A stretch of 64,000 nt of DNA, taken from Whitmania pigra (taxonomy: Eukaryota; Annelida; Clitellata; Hirudinida; Haemopidae). Under the pieces are notes generated by a model that ran no database searches, was not told the origin of the DNA, and saw nothing but the letters and a program-made list of their open reading frames with translations. The stretch covers positions 1,782,001-1,846,000 of the forward strand of contig JAJTWR010000398.1 in the NCBI GenBank assembly GCA_021613335.1. The letters are read 5' to 3'. The number at the start of each line of letters is the position of its first letter. The stretch's first letter is position 1. This document shows positions 12,119-37,764 of this stretch, piece after piece. The translations under genes were made by a program, and so were the position numbers.

Positions 12119-14319
12119 CTAAAGCTCCAATTTCGAATCAACTTCAGGCTCTGGGCTCGTGGAAGTGGTTCTAGGCAGTGATTCGTTGATGTCATCATCG
12201 TCGTCGTCAATTTCCTCCGTGGTGTCGAAGAACTCCAAATCTTCCTCAAACTCTGCTTCATTTTCATTTCTGTGGTTATTTTCCAGTGGAAACCTTACCA
12301 CCATGACAGAGATGTTGTCGGTGGAACCCCTGTAGAAAGCCTGAAGTACTAAGCTCTTCGCACCGAAGTAAGATTCGTGTAACCTCTCCGATATGAAGTT
12401 CACGGCTTCCTGGTTGGAGAACACGTCCCACAAACCGTCCGTGGCTAGAATCATGAACCTTGAATTGCGGATTTCAGAGTTAATTGTATTCCAAGTCACG
12501 GATATAGAATTGATTGTTTGAGTTGTCTAAATACAATCAATCAAAACAGCATTCCCTACAGTATTCCATTTGTACAAATTTACATCGTTTAATCAAATCG
12601 TTCAATGCGATAACATCTTCCTTCAGGCAAGGCACTTATTGCCTCAAGCATCAATTAGAGGCTTGAGGGTAAAAAGTTAAAAAAGTTCGAAGGTTCAGAA
12701 GTTTAAAAGTAGCACGACTTCTCGTTATCACTTACTTTGGCTTCAATGTCTGTAAGTCAAACGTCTCGATGTCAGGATCACTGATGACGTGGCTGTTCTT
12801 CTTAAGAGGGAGGTCACCAAGTGCCCTCGAGGTGGCAAGAACTCCCCCGGTTCTCCAAACCCCATTGAAGGTCACGAATCCACCCGAGGCTTCAATCCTC
12901 TTTCTCTCCTTATCCTAATTGTTTGAACAAATTGTTCTTAATGATCATGATGAGTGATGACTTCAAATAGGCAACATAAACCAAAGTACACTTCAGATGC
13001 TATAAAACATGGTGCCTTATAAAATACTATTATCAATGTTATTAGTGTCAGATAAATATCATGATGTAATCGGGCAAGCCATTTCTTGGCTTGCCAAAAA
13101 AGCTTTGGGGTAACTATATAGTATTTTCCTTGTACCTTTCTATTATCTAGAATATTTCTAAATAAAAATGTAATTTGCAATTGTGGATAAAGAAATGAGA
13201 CTCAGTTGTAAAAGCATGTAAATTGCAATAGATCTAAATTAAAAAAAAAACACTGACGTAATTAGGCTTGTGGTCTTGAGTGAGAGGTATTGCTCTGCCA
13301 TTTTTGTCGCACAGAACTCCCCTCGAATCGCCAACATTGGCAACCACCAAATCGTTATCTTTCAAAATGGCAAGCACAAGTGTGGTACCTGGTAAAGACA
13401 TGAACAAGTGTGATTATTATAGCAGCTAAAATTTACATGTGTCTCATTGACAAATATGTCAGTTATCTGAAGTTTATCAGGGTGCAAATGTTTATTTTAA
13501 AATAAGTAAATATTTTAAGCATTTGAATTTACTGAGTTAATGCAATAAGATTATAAATAACTTTATAAGCCATCACCCACCGGAAATATCACCTGACGAA
13601 GCTTCGATATCAAGAAGTTGTCTATCAACCTCCAGGATTTCTTTTTTAAGGACTTCAACAGAATTTCCAAGTGAGGTAGGACCCAATTTAATCATTTGTG
13701 TCAGAAGATTTTTGAAAATGGTCTTTTCCACAAATTCTGCTGCAAACTTAGAAAAAATTTGAAAATTTTAGAAATAGAAATGTCAATATGTAATGATTAA
13801 AAAAAACATCATGTTTGACTGCCCACAAGCAACCACAAAAATGGATACCCATTAAAGATTAGATTTCAAATATTTATGGCAAATATTTATTGTTACTATA
13901 TTTATTTTTACAATTACCTCTCCACCATGGCCATCAAATACTCCATACAGAGAAGTAGAAAGTTCAGAAATCGAGGCTTCGTTGAAACGATCTTCCATGT
14001 GAGCTCTCCTGCCCTGAACGGCGAACACGCCAAGGTTTTCTTTCTGAACTTCCCAAATAACCTTGCCTTTTTGGCCACCAATTGAGGCACCCGTTGCTCT
14101 CACGGATCCATCGTAGTGACCAGTTACCCTAAGTTCTAGCTTAGCAATAACCCTTCCAAAAAAGTCATAAACTGCCTCACTTCTGATAACAAACTGATAG
14201 AAGGCTACCAGAGTTAAAACGGCAATAAAAACTTCAAAATTCAGGTAACGGTTCCATAACAATCGAATAAAGGTTACAAAATAATTCATTATACTCTCAG
14301 GCCAAACGCCACCCCACAC
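12119..14319 (-). CDS. PPM1L: PP2C-type protein phosphatase PPM1L
   Basis: Exons 5' to 3': 14319-13918, 13746-13581, 13388-13258, 12914-12736, 12458-12119. They total 1218 bp (405 residues) and every phase closes. A hydrophobic segment near residues 28-46 ([16 protein letters not shown]) is the N-terminal membrane anchor that distinguishes PPM1L from soluble PP2C enzymes. The PP2C metal-site motifs follow: [34 protein letters not shown], then [22 protein letters not shown] and [14 protein letters not shown]. The enzyme is a Mg/Mn-dependent Ser/Thr phosphatase. The vertebrate protein sits in the ER membrane and acts on stress-kinase and ceramide-transport regulators. The tail after the catalytic domain is unusual, with about 50 acidic residues including a run of six Asp, absent from the short vertebrate tail. 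A second in-frame Met ten residues downstream could also be the start. Confidence 0.93.
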
Positions 14320-14834
14320 TAAGCGAAAACAATCGAAACATCGCTATGATTAACTTTTAACGTCCCACTGACTAACCATAATATCAATCTTAAGTGCTTT
14401 AATTTAACATTTGTCTGAAGTATTTTTATTAAATATGCAATATATATGCATTTGTAATAAAATAATTAACATTTTTATAAAACTTAAATAAGTAATGTTT
14501 TTATCTTGATATGAAACATTATCCAGCAAGTTTGTAAATAATTTTGGAAGCATTTCTTCCTAAATGGTTTCGTTTCTTAACTGCTTCGTGATCTTAATGA
14601 AGAAAATGAAAGAGCCAACCCATCTTGAAAATTATTTGATTGTACTTATTCAACCAAAAATTCTATATTTTTATAAAAAGTTTTTTATTTTCTTCATTCG
14701 TTTAATCAATTTTTGTAATGTTTCATTTTTGAGATAATTGTAAAGCCAATAATTCTAGTAAAATTTCCACAAACTCCTGCATAAGCTAAGGTTAAAATCA
14801 AATCTCGCATGACCAAGCAGACAGAATCAGAATC

Positions 14835-15567
14835 ATGTATTTATCTGCCTTCCCGTTTACCATGTTTCTTGCGCACACTATGCGATATATCACTATATTT
14901 TATCTGTTGGCTTCTGTAGATGCCAATAAAGCACTGGCAAGTGATGCAACTTTCAAGCGAATGTATCGTTCAGTGGCTGGCAAATGTTCCAGCTTAAGTA
15001 ATGCATCCCATCAGAGTTCAAAAGCTGCTGAAGCTGTGTTTTATGTTCTTGGGAGAACAATACCCAAGCCGAACTCAACTCGGTGGAACTCTGAATTTAA
15101 CAGTTACAAAGCTATCTACGATATGAAGGACAAACTTAATATCATGAATGAAACAAACTCTATCCAAGAATCAACGGTTGTGACACAATCAGCTAGAGAT
15201 TTTTATGGATTTTATGAACCAGATTTTGAGAGTAATGAATCTTCTTTCACAATGGAAGTACCTGAATGATCCATCACACGACATGAATCAGCTGAGCAAA
15301 TACAGATTGTAATTTTAGAAATTATGTTTTTAAAAATTTTTATTTTTATATAATTTTGTTAAAAACTTATAATTTCTGGCTATTGCATGTAAATATCCAG
15401 TAGTCAAAAAAGTGTTTCTCAAATTCAACACGACCATTCCATCATCCGCACCTGTTGAAAGACTATTCAGTCAAGCTGGTCTTGTACTAACTCCTCAGCA
15501 TTTCAGACTCTGTGACAAATATTTTGAAACACTGCTTCTTTTAAAGAAGAATAAACAATTTTATTGA
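14835..15567 (+). pseudogene. hAT-family DNA transposase remnant
   Basis: An open frame at 14835-15269 (144 codons) includes CSSLSNASHQSSKAAEA and PKPNSTRWNSEFNSYKAI, typical of the region of hAT transposases ahead of the C-terminal domain. After a roughly 110-bp AT-rich gap with stop codons, a second frame (about 15387-15567) encodes the hATC dimerisation signature, SSAPVERLFSQAGLVLTPQ followed by KYFETLLLLKKNK and TGA. The N-terminal BED finger and most of the catalytic RNase-H-like core are absent, so the element is inactive. The start at 14835 is arbitrary. Clear terminal inverted repeats and an 8-bp target duplication were not found. Confidence 0.75.
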
Positions 15568-15650
15568 TAAATGTAAATTCTGTTACACTTGTCTTAACAT
15601 TGTATTGAAGATAACGAATATTATTTCTGATCAATGAAGGTCCCCAAAAG

Positions 15651-15767
15651 TACTTGTACTTATACTAACTCTGTAAAGTACATTTGAAAATACTTGTACT
15701 TAAGTACATTGCCTATAGCGTACTTACTACAACTTGTACCTGTACTTATCGTACATTTCGTACAATG
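15651..15767. repeat. TACTTGTACTT-rich patch, possible hAT subterminal repeats
   Basis: The words TACTTGTACTT and GTAC-rich variants (agtacttgtacttatac, atacttgtacttaagtac, cttgtacctgtacttatc) recur at least four times within about 120 bp, directly downstream of the hAT remnant. Clustered short subterminal motifs near element ends are common in hAT transposons, where they bind transposase. Their position fits the right end of the decayed element. That reading is inference. Confidence 0.4.
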
Positions 15768-16607
15768 TCTGTAAAAACAGTTTTAATTTGGCGGAGGGGA
15801 ATGGAATGAGGATGTTTGAAGTGATGACACAAAGGGTGTTAATGAATTTATGACCCTTTTAGGATTGGGGGCATTTGAAACGTTAGTGAGGTGATCTCTC
15901 TTTTCTCATGCAGATATCCTCTTCATCAAAGAAATAATTAAGACTCTAAGACGACAAAACATTTTACGAAAATTACGAAAGGAATTGAGATTAACAAGCT
16001 AAACTTCTTGCAATAAAATGTAATAAGTGTTTTGAACTGACAAAAAAATTATTTGAAAAAAATGGAACTATTTCAAAGCCAAAAAATTGTTTTTTGAAAA
16101 TAGATTTTGATTTAAAAAAGTAAGAATTTAATATTAAGAATTATTCAAATTTGTAATCATATAATAACAGATTTAGGTTATTTAGTATTCTTTATAAAAT
16201 TATTAAAAGAACGTATACAATTAAATTATTTTAAATAATTACATTATGTACAAGCAGCTAATTGACTATTTATTCCGTTAATAATGAAGAAGCTGAAAGT
16301 AATGAAACACTGATTAAGAGACATTGCTAAAGAGTTAGTCTTGTTATTTTAATGACAAGCACATCAAAGCGCTCATTATGCAAATGAGACTGTAGAGTTA
16401 TTTTATCACTGCCAAACTGACCAATGATTAAAGAATTTTAAAAGGATGACCACCCATATAAGCTCCCAGCCAATGAGAAGTAGCCAAATACAAACTACTT
16501 ACAATTTAACAATTCCTGTGAAGTATTGGACTAAGATTTATTTTCACTAAGTGAACATTTTGTTGGTGAAAAGGGGATCAGTTTAGTTAACAGATTCTAA
16601 CATTGCT

Positions 16608-19045
16608 ATGAAGGAGTTGATAAAAATTCCCGTGAAATCGCTTAATGATCATCTGATTTGCGTATTATGCGGTGGATACTTTATCAGTGCAACTTCAATT
16701 GCTGGATGTTTGCACACCTGTGAGTTAATAAATAAAAGTTATTGTTATATTACAATTTATTAACTATTATTAGATTGCATGCTTAAAATTTGTCTACAGT
16801 TTGCAAATCGTGTATAGTCCAATACTTTGAAACCAGTTCCTACTGCCCGGTTTGCGATACGAAGGTATACGAATCGGATTTCAAGGACTGCCTGAGGTAA
16901 GAAATAATAAGTTAACCTTAATTTTGAATTAATTAACACTAATTAATTATCAATTTTCAATCGTTAGGAACGACGTAGCATTGCAGAACTTGGTTTATAA
17001 ACTGGTTCCAGGTTTACACGAAAGTATGTTTGATCATTTCTTTAATTATCAATTAATTATTTATTAAAAAATAGACCTATAGATTTAAATGATTTTAAAT
17101 TATTTTAGATGAACTGAAAAGAAGGATGGACTATGTCTCTTTGTGTCAAAATTCTTCTGATTCTGGCATCAGTGATTCCTCAATCGAAGGAAATGCATCT
17201 CAAAATAGTCTCATAGAAGATAGGAAGTCATGCCTGTGTCTCATATACAATGTTGAGTAAGCGCATTTATTTTGCATTTATTATTTATAGTTCATAAATT
17301 GTTTATACAAATATTTATGGATGATTTGTAACGCACACATTTATAATTTTCTTCAGTGGTAAAGATGCTACGCGTCGCCATCTAAAAAGTTCAAAGACAT
17401 CAAACGAGGTGAATTGTTGTGATGAATTTTTTTTTTACTGCATTTAACTGACGTAATTCAATCAAGCAGTTATTAAGTTATAATTAAAAAATAGAAAAAG
17501 TTTTCTGAATAACGAAATAGTCCGACAAATCCCTATTTCCAAATGACTTAATTTTATATGCAATTAAATTTACATAAAATCAATACTTTAAATTAAATAA
17601 TCAATACTTTAGGTTCCAAGGAGATATTTGTACTGTTCATCTCAGATGACAGTTGCTCAAGTCACAAAATTCATCAAATACAAGCTTGCTCTGCCATCCC
17701 TCAAGGTTAGAGAAATATCTGTTAATTATTACTATTGGTTATTAATTCTATTCTTCAATTCTATTATTAACAATATTTTTAATATTAAATTAATAATTAA
17801 CTTTTAGGTTCGTGTGTGCCATTCCAAGAAGGAACTTCCAAGCTATTTCACAATGGAAGACATCAGCCGAATCTATTCCGTTAAACCGGTAGCTAATAAA
17901 TTGAATTATAGAAATATTATTTGTATTGTTGGATTCGTTAAGAAATAGGGCCAATCTTGTTGCGTTTAAAATATTGTTCGACAATATTATTGTTATTAAT
18001 AATAATAAGATTTTCCATTGGTATTAACACCTTGCAATTATTTCATTGAATTCAGAACAAAACGATCAAGCTGTACTACACTTTGTACGACTCTAACGAC
18101 AAGCCACTCAAGCTAACGATCCAAACTGACCCCACTGCCTTGAAGCAGGCAGTTCAAAGACAGCAAACTAACAAAGTCGTGACGGATGTAATACCGGATG
18201 TTACGTCACTGTCTCCAATAAAGTTAGAGGGACGCGATCTTCCCACTTTTATGAGCACACCGGATGTCATAAAAACCACGAAAGACGATCGAGAGCGCAT
18301 GGAAAAGGTGAGAAAAGAACTCTTTCATGAGGGAACAGGAAATTCCGCAAATATGGATCTGATCATGTCGAACCAAATGGCCGTACTGACGGCTCTCTTG
18401 ATGAACAAGACGGGCAACGCACTGGCGGGAGATTTGTTGAATGAGAAACTGAGAGGAGCAGACGATTACGGATCGTCTTGCAATTCGAATTCAGATAAAG
18501 CTGTTTCTGATTCAACTTTAAACATTGATGTTACAACAGTTTCTGAAACACACCAACAACAGCATCAACAACAGCAACAACAGCAGCAGCATCAACAACC
18601 TATCACAACAGAGGCATGCTTGAGCAAAGCACAACCAAAACCCTTAAACACCTCCAACGAGGTAAAGGCATCTCCTCCAGTCGACGACAGTTCCAAGTAT
18701 TTGAGCCAAGTGATCATTATCAAGAAGCGGAAGAATAGCAGCCATTCGGAGGAGCCTCCAAGTAAAAAACTTGCCCACGACAACAACAATAACAACAACA
18801 ACAACAACAACAACAATAATAACAACAGCAGCATTAGCATTAACGGCAACAACATCAACAAATGTCCCGCTGACGTCCAGCAAACGGCGGATGAAGTCAT
18901 GCAGGAAAAAAGAGATGAATTCAACAATAATAAGTCCAGCGAGGAACTGACATTTATTTCATCGAGCATGACAAAGTCAAGGCAAAATCAATCGTACCAG
19001 ATCAAAATTGAACCTCCAGATGAGTCTCAAGAAGAAACTCAATGA
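16608..19045 (+). CDS. PCGF2/4-like: Polycomb group RING finger protein (PCGF / Psc-like)
   Basis: Eight exons: 16608-16719, 16800-16896, 16968-17023, 17109-17256, 17357-17408, 17613-17705, 17808-17888, 18056-19045. They total 1629 bp (542 residues) and phases close throughout. Residues 18-56 form a C3HC4 RING (CVLCGGYF...CLHTFCKSCIVQYF...CPVC). It is followed by the PCGF signature DVALQNLVYKLVPGLHE. A RAWUL ubiquitin-like domain spans about residues 156-240 (PRRYLYCSSQMTVAQVTKFI...YFTMEDISRIYSV...IKLYYTLYD). The RING sequence is closest to BMI1/MEL18. These proteins pair with RING1 in PRC1, which monoubiquitinates histone H2A and compacts chromatin. The last exon adds a roughly 300-residue tail with poly-Gln (about 378-395) and poly-Asn (about 455-470) runs. 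That length is more like insect Psc/Su(z)2 than vertebrate BMI1. A polyadenylation signal lies at 19190. Confidence 0.92.
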
Positions 19046-19189
19046 ATCCTTGACACGTTTTTGCATTTATTTTTTTAAGACTTCGATTTAAAGTACAGTT
19101 TAACTTACAATTTAATTCAGTCATTTGAACAACCTGCATCTTAATTTCGTTTTTTTTTTTGAAAATTAAATATGTCTGTCAGTCATTTC

Positions 19190-19195
19190 AATAAA
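19190..19195 (+). terminator. Polyadenylation signal of the Polycomb RING gene
   Basis: AATAAA stands 145 bp after the TGA at 19043-19045, preceded by T-rich sequence. The convergent guanylyl cyclase stop codon is only about 100 bp further on, so the two transcripts end very close together. Confidence 0.5.
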
Positions 19196-19292
19196 CGCTG
19201 GAAAAGGTGATTGATAGTTGAATGGTTGATGGGATGATTAAAGTAAAGGGAATGTCTTCAGGGTGGAATAATGGGTTGATGGAGATGAAAAA

Positions 19293-32555
<13,263 letters not shown>

Positions 32556-32652
32556 GATTTCGATCTGAAAGTCAAAATCATGGATAATTCCGAAGTAATT
32601 ATATTCGACTCGTCTTTTGTTTTTTATTGTGTTATTATTATTCATAACGCTG

Positions 32653-32656
<4 letters not shown>

Positions 32657-32727
<71 letters not shown>
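32657..32727. repeat. (AAT)n microsatellite
   Basis: About 23 near-perfect copies of AAT/ATA. The poly-Asn open frame over it is not a gene. Confidence 0.95.
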
Positions 32728-32987
32728 TTGTTATTATTTTTGATTTTATTATTGTTGTAATTACAGACAACTTATCATCAATAGGAATTATTGTACCTCT
32801 CTCTCTGGACTTTGCAGTCTCTACCCTTTTTATAAAGAAATGTTATCAAGGAAGGATTTGATTTTCCAGCTGAAAACAAAACGAGTCGACAAAACAAAGT
32901 TCCATCAGCCGGAAGCTTTTATATTAAGTTCCATACTGATGGGCATGCTGATGCGTCTGGCAATACGAAGACATGAATGAGATGGCC

Positions 32988-33374
<387 letters not shown>

Positions 33375-35360
33375 ATGTCATCGTGAAGACGACGACGCCT
33401 ATGAAATATATAAGATAGCATGTTTGGTTATATTGCTAATGAATATTGTTTTAATATTTTATAATGGATCGATCACGTTTAAATAATTAAGTTAAAATTT
33501 TTTAATTAATAATAATAATATTAATAAAAATTTAACTTCACAAACAACTTCAGCTAAGAAAGCAAACAATTTAACAATTTAAATGGAAATTCCTCTGACA
33601 GTTTGAATAAATCATAGAAATTCCAGAAACTATTTCAATGACAAAATTTTTAAACACAGGAAATTGCTTTTTTCAGTCTCCTTTATCTTTTCAAGCACAT
33701 TATCTTTGTGGCTCTCTTTGTTCATTTAGTAGTGAATTGTTGATTAAACATTTTTAAACGATGAAATTGATAAAGTTATGTTTGAACTTATTTCAAATAT
33801 AATTATTCTTTAAGGTTCATTTAACTGTTTAGTTAGAGTTTCACTTGAAATTATAAAAATAATGTCAATTAAAAGTACTAATACTCCAAAGTATATATAG
33901 TATCCAAAGTAAATAGCATAAATTTTGCACAAATTTTTGGAATATTTAATATGAGCAAATAAATTTTTAACGGGAATTAATTATAGTTACTAATTTCATC
34001 AAGTAAAATTTTAAACACTTATGGCGCAATTGCGCTGTTGCTTGAAATTATAAATTCAAAACTTTAAAATTTTGTACGAAGTTCACTTTTCCACCTATTT
34101 GTAACAATTTTCAAAAAAAGCAATGTGGACATATTTATGACATTTTGTTTTCTGCCCATTCTAAAAACTTTAAGAAAACAGTTTTAATTTGTAAATATAT
34201 ATAAATAGCAAACAGAAACCGAATCCATTCCCTCAGGCACTTTGAAATCCATAACATTTTAGAAGCATTTTCTTAGAGTGCTTATTACTTTTCTGAGGGT
34301 AAACAAAAATCTTATTATTAAATTCCTGGCAGAAATTTTGTCGGTTTCTATCTTCAATAAACAAAAAAAATCAATTCTAAAGTAAAATTAAGTTTAAAGA
34401 ATTTATATTTTAGAAATCATAAATGCTCATAACTTTTCATATAATCATAAAATACTTGACAAAGGATGGAAATGTGATGTTGGAAATATACTTTCTCCTC
34501 TTAGACATTCTCTGAATTGCATTTGCCTACAGCATTTTTGGAAGAAGGTGCAGCGTTTATTACCTATTGAATTATTTTCCCTTTGAAAATGAATACCTAA
34601 ATTTGTCTCGTTCTGATCAGAACAATACAGAAACAAATGATCAAAATAAGTAGCTTATATTTCATTAATATTAATACTAAATATCTTAAGGACGTATTCA
34701 TAGCACAATCCACGTCCTCGTCTATTAGTTTCTGTTCCTAATTTTTTAAACTTCTTGAAATAAAAGATGTCCATAATAAATGAAAAACTTTTAAAACTTT
34801 TAAGATGTAACTTCACATTTAAGTTTATTTTGTCTTAATATTTTTTAAAACAACGTTTCGATGGAAAGAATTAAAGTGGTTCTTAAAATCGATTCTTTGG
34901 CGTGAGAGAAAGCACTCCGAATGTAATGATTTTCAGCCGGGTACAAGGAGTTGGACCGACTTGACAGAATTACAAAAAATTATAAAAATTACTAATTTTT
35001 AACTTAAAAGCTCTCAATGCCTTTGGATCAGGTGTAGTCCTTGCTGTTCTACGGTGGCATTTTTTTTGCTTTTAGAGACAAACTCTAGACTACTAATGTG
35101 AATTTTTTTTTTCAATTTTAATTTTTGTAGGATTTTGATGATAATGAATGCCAGTCGCATTTTATTGTTAATAATAAATATAAGTTATCATTAAATTGTT
35201 ACAATGTGAAAAAAGTTAATAAATAAATAATAATATCAGAATTTGAATAGGTATATTATCTTTATATTAGTCTCAAGACAAAAGTTTATTTAACAATTTA
35301 CAGTATAATCAGCTTATTTCAGATTTATTATAAAGCTGATTCGATAAACCCTATTACGCA

Positions 35361-37764
35361 TTAATATAAATCAAATCGACTGTTATCTGTGTAGGGGATA
35401 GTTGATCTTTTTCCAAAAATATACGAGGGAAAATGTTTACATTTTAAACAAAACGACTCCCCGAAGTTCAAAGAATTCCAGGCGATTCTCAAAACTTCTG
35501 AACTTGTCTTCTTTCTCTGCTTCTTCCTCTCCAGGTGTTCCACCACGTTCAGATACTCTTCCCAAGGAGATGATTCCGTGACTACTGGAAATTTAACGTT
35601 GTTGTTGTGGCTGAGGTTGTTGTTGCTGTTTTCTGTGTTGGTGTTGAAAGGAAGGTCCGTGCTCGTAAAAAACTTGGGAGGCATTTGTAAGAAGTCCTTG
35701 ACACTTTTGTATGGGGGGATTTCAACGCATTGTGGCGTTGGCTCCTTGCTGGTACTGAGACCAGAACTCAAAAGGTGATGGAGTCGATTTTCAAGTGGTA
35801 CTCCAGGTGGTGTGGACATGTCTTCTCCTCCAGTATATCTCGAAGATCCGAAGATGAAAGGTTTGCATTCTTTCAAAGTGTTTGGTGATGCCTCATCAAC
35901 AACATTTTTTTGGCTCATTGAGGGACTTAAACATTCCGAGACAAATCGCTTTATAATTTTGTGAAAATTTTTCTTCTTGTTCTCATTTTCTAAACTCGAA
36001 TCGTCCCTTTCTCCTCTTTTGGCGTTTAAGTTCTTATTGATGTGACCTTTGCTTGACCTTGAATGTTTTAATTTAGCTTGCTGTTTTTGGTTGACGCTCG
36101 ATGCATTCTTAACATAATCATCATCATCATAATCGTCATCAGAAAGAAGACCTTTGATCTTCAGCAACTCAAGTTCTCTCATCAAATATTTAAGGTTTTT
36201 GTCATTTAAACGTGATTCGCTGCTTTCTGATTTTAAGCTTCTTGTTGGCGAAGTCGGCACAACCTTTGCGGGAGAATGCTTTGGAATTGCATGGCCATTT
36301 GACTTAAATTTGCTTTTATTTGAATAATGTTCCTTTAATTCCTTCTTTACGGGCAACGGGTGTATGTACAGATGATCGTCGTCATCGTCCGAATCCATCC
36401 TTCGACTGACTTGAGAAACTTTGCTTCTGGGTTCCTCCAATTTGGCGTTGTGCTTCAAGATTTTGTCGTCAATTGTTTGCTGTTCTGAGGAAATTGGACT
36501 GTACAGACGAGTTAGACAGAAACGCTTTTGACAAGCAACTTTTGGCTGCCTCTGCTGCGATGTAATAGGTTTGAAGTCGAACTTGGTCTTCAAGTTATCG
36601 AGGTAAATGAGATCTGTCAATTGACCCGCAGAAATCACCATTTTGTTCTCCACCTTACTGGCATATCTATCGTGGAGATGTTTCTGGTCAGCAAGAGATT
36701 TGACGCGAGCTTGATCGAACTCTGTCGCTGGAATGGCCTGCAGGCATTCGTCGGGATTGTAATATTCTATCTGCTCCAACAAAGAGCAAATGGCGCAATA
36801 AATGATTTCTTCCTGTTTTCCTGATCTTTTGGCAGACGATCTGTTTGATGTGTGATGATTCAAATCGCTCAGAACGGCGCATCTAGTTGTTTCGTAAGGT
36901 AGTTTTTTTAATGCCCTCAGGGATTCCGTTTTCTTTGCTTTCAAATCTTTTATCTGAGGAGACGATTTCCTTCTTTGCGCTTGACTTTTATCAGCTTTTG
37001 TGTCCTTAAATAGAGGAATTTTGGAGATACTTTGTTTTGATTTCTGAACAACAAAGTTTGGTGTGGAATGGGTTTGCAACTGGTCATTTTGATTCAAGCG
37101 TTGAGTTTTTGATTTATTTTTTTCGAACATTTCGTTGATGAATGAATAATTTTGTTTTCTTATCGGCATTTTCCTTGCCGGTGCCGAAATGGCCGTTGAA
37201 GAGTCAGCGTTGAAGTTCTTGTTTGAGTTGGAAGAAAAGTTTTTTTCCGCATTGGCAAGGGTATCATTTGCTTTTGATTGCGTAGCGAGGGTCGTCAGTT
37301 TTGTCATTTTCCTTGCTTTTGAAAAAAAGGCATTGCCTCTTTTGCGATTAGTGGAAGTGTGCTTTGTTCCGCTTGATGCTGGTCTGCGACTGTTGTTTGG
37401 GATCAAATTCTTTGGTACTGGAATAGCAGTTGGTCGAGGAGCAGTTTCTTCGGCTCTTTTTGGAGCTGTTTCCGTTTGTTTCCGTTTTGCCTCTTTCTCC
37501 TCCTCCACTTTTGGTTTGTACCACGTCTGAGCATCTCCTGAACTATTCTTAATAACCGTTCTGCAGACATCTTTTTCAACATTCTGAAAGGACATATAAT
37601 AATTATCAAAGGCATGCTTGTTTTAAGCATCTACCTAAGTACGAATCGCCATAAACCTTTTTAAATTTTTCTGATTTGCTCAAAGTCCGTACTCCATACT
37701 TTTTGAAAGTGCTGTTTGATTTGTTGACTAAGTGCAGAACCTTGGCCGATTTGGAATCACCCAT
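35361..37764 (-). CDS. Unrecognised 776-residue, largely disordered protein
   Basis: Two coding exons: 37764-37657 (36 codons, ATG start, AAG/GTTTAT donor) and 37583-35361 (740 codons, TAA). Phase is 0 and the junction is conventional. The N-terminal 250 residues are Lys/Ser/Thr-rich and low in hydrophobics. A more ordered, Cys-containing block follows (YCAICSLLEQIEYYNPDECL, then QLTDLIYLDNLKTKFDF and RFCLTRLYSP). The next parts are a predicted short helix (NLKYLMRELELLKIKGLL), an acidic Asp run, and a Pro/Ser-rich C-terminus with PPGVPLENRLHHLLSSG, SSPWEEYLNVVEHLERKKQ and a final Cys pair. I know no family with these features. The long single open frame and the existence of a partial duplicate at 39626-40480 support that it is a gene. 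It is divergent from secreted-peptide gene A, 683 bp away. Confidence 0.75.

Larger units (their letters stand above)
14320..16607. other. Divergent intergenic region carrying a transposon remnant
   Basis: This lies between the start of PPM1L (minus) and the start of the Polycomb RING gene (plus) and so should hold both promoters. It also contains a decayed hAT element (14835-15567) and a TACTTGTACTT-rich patch (15651-15767). The rest is AT-rich with no coding signal seen. Confidence 0.5.

Noticed and set aside
18592..18969. Leu-rich minus-strand frames
   Set aside because: They are shadows of the Gln- and Asn-rich tail of the Polycomb RING gene.
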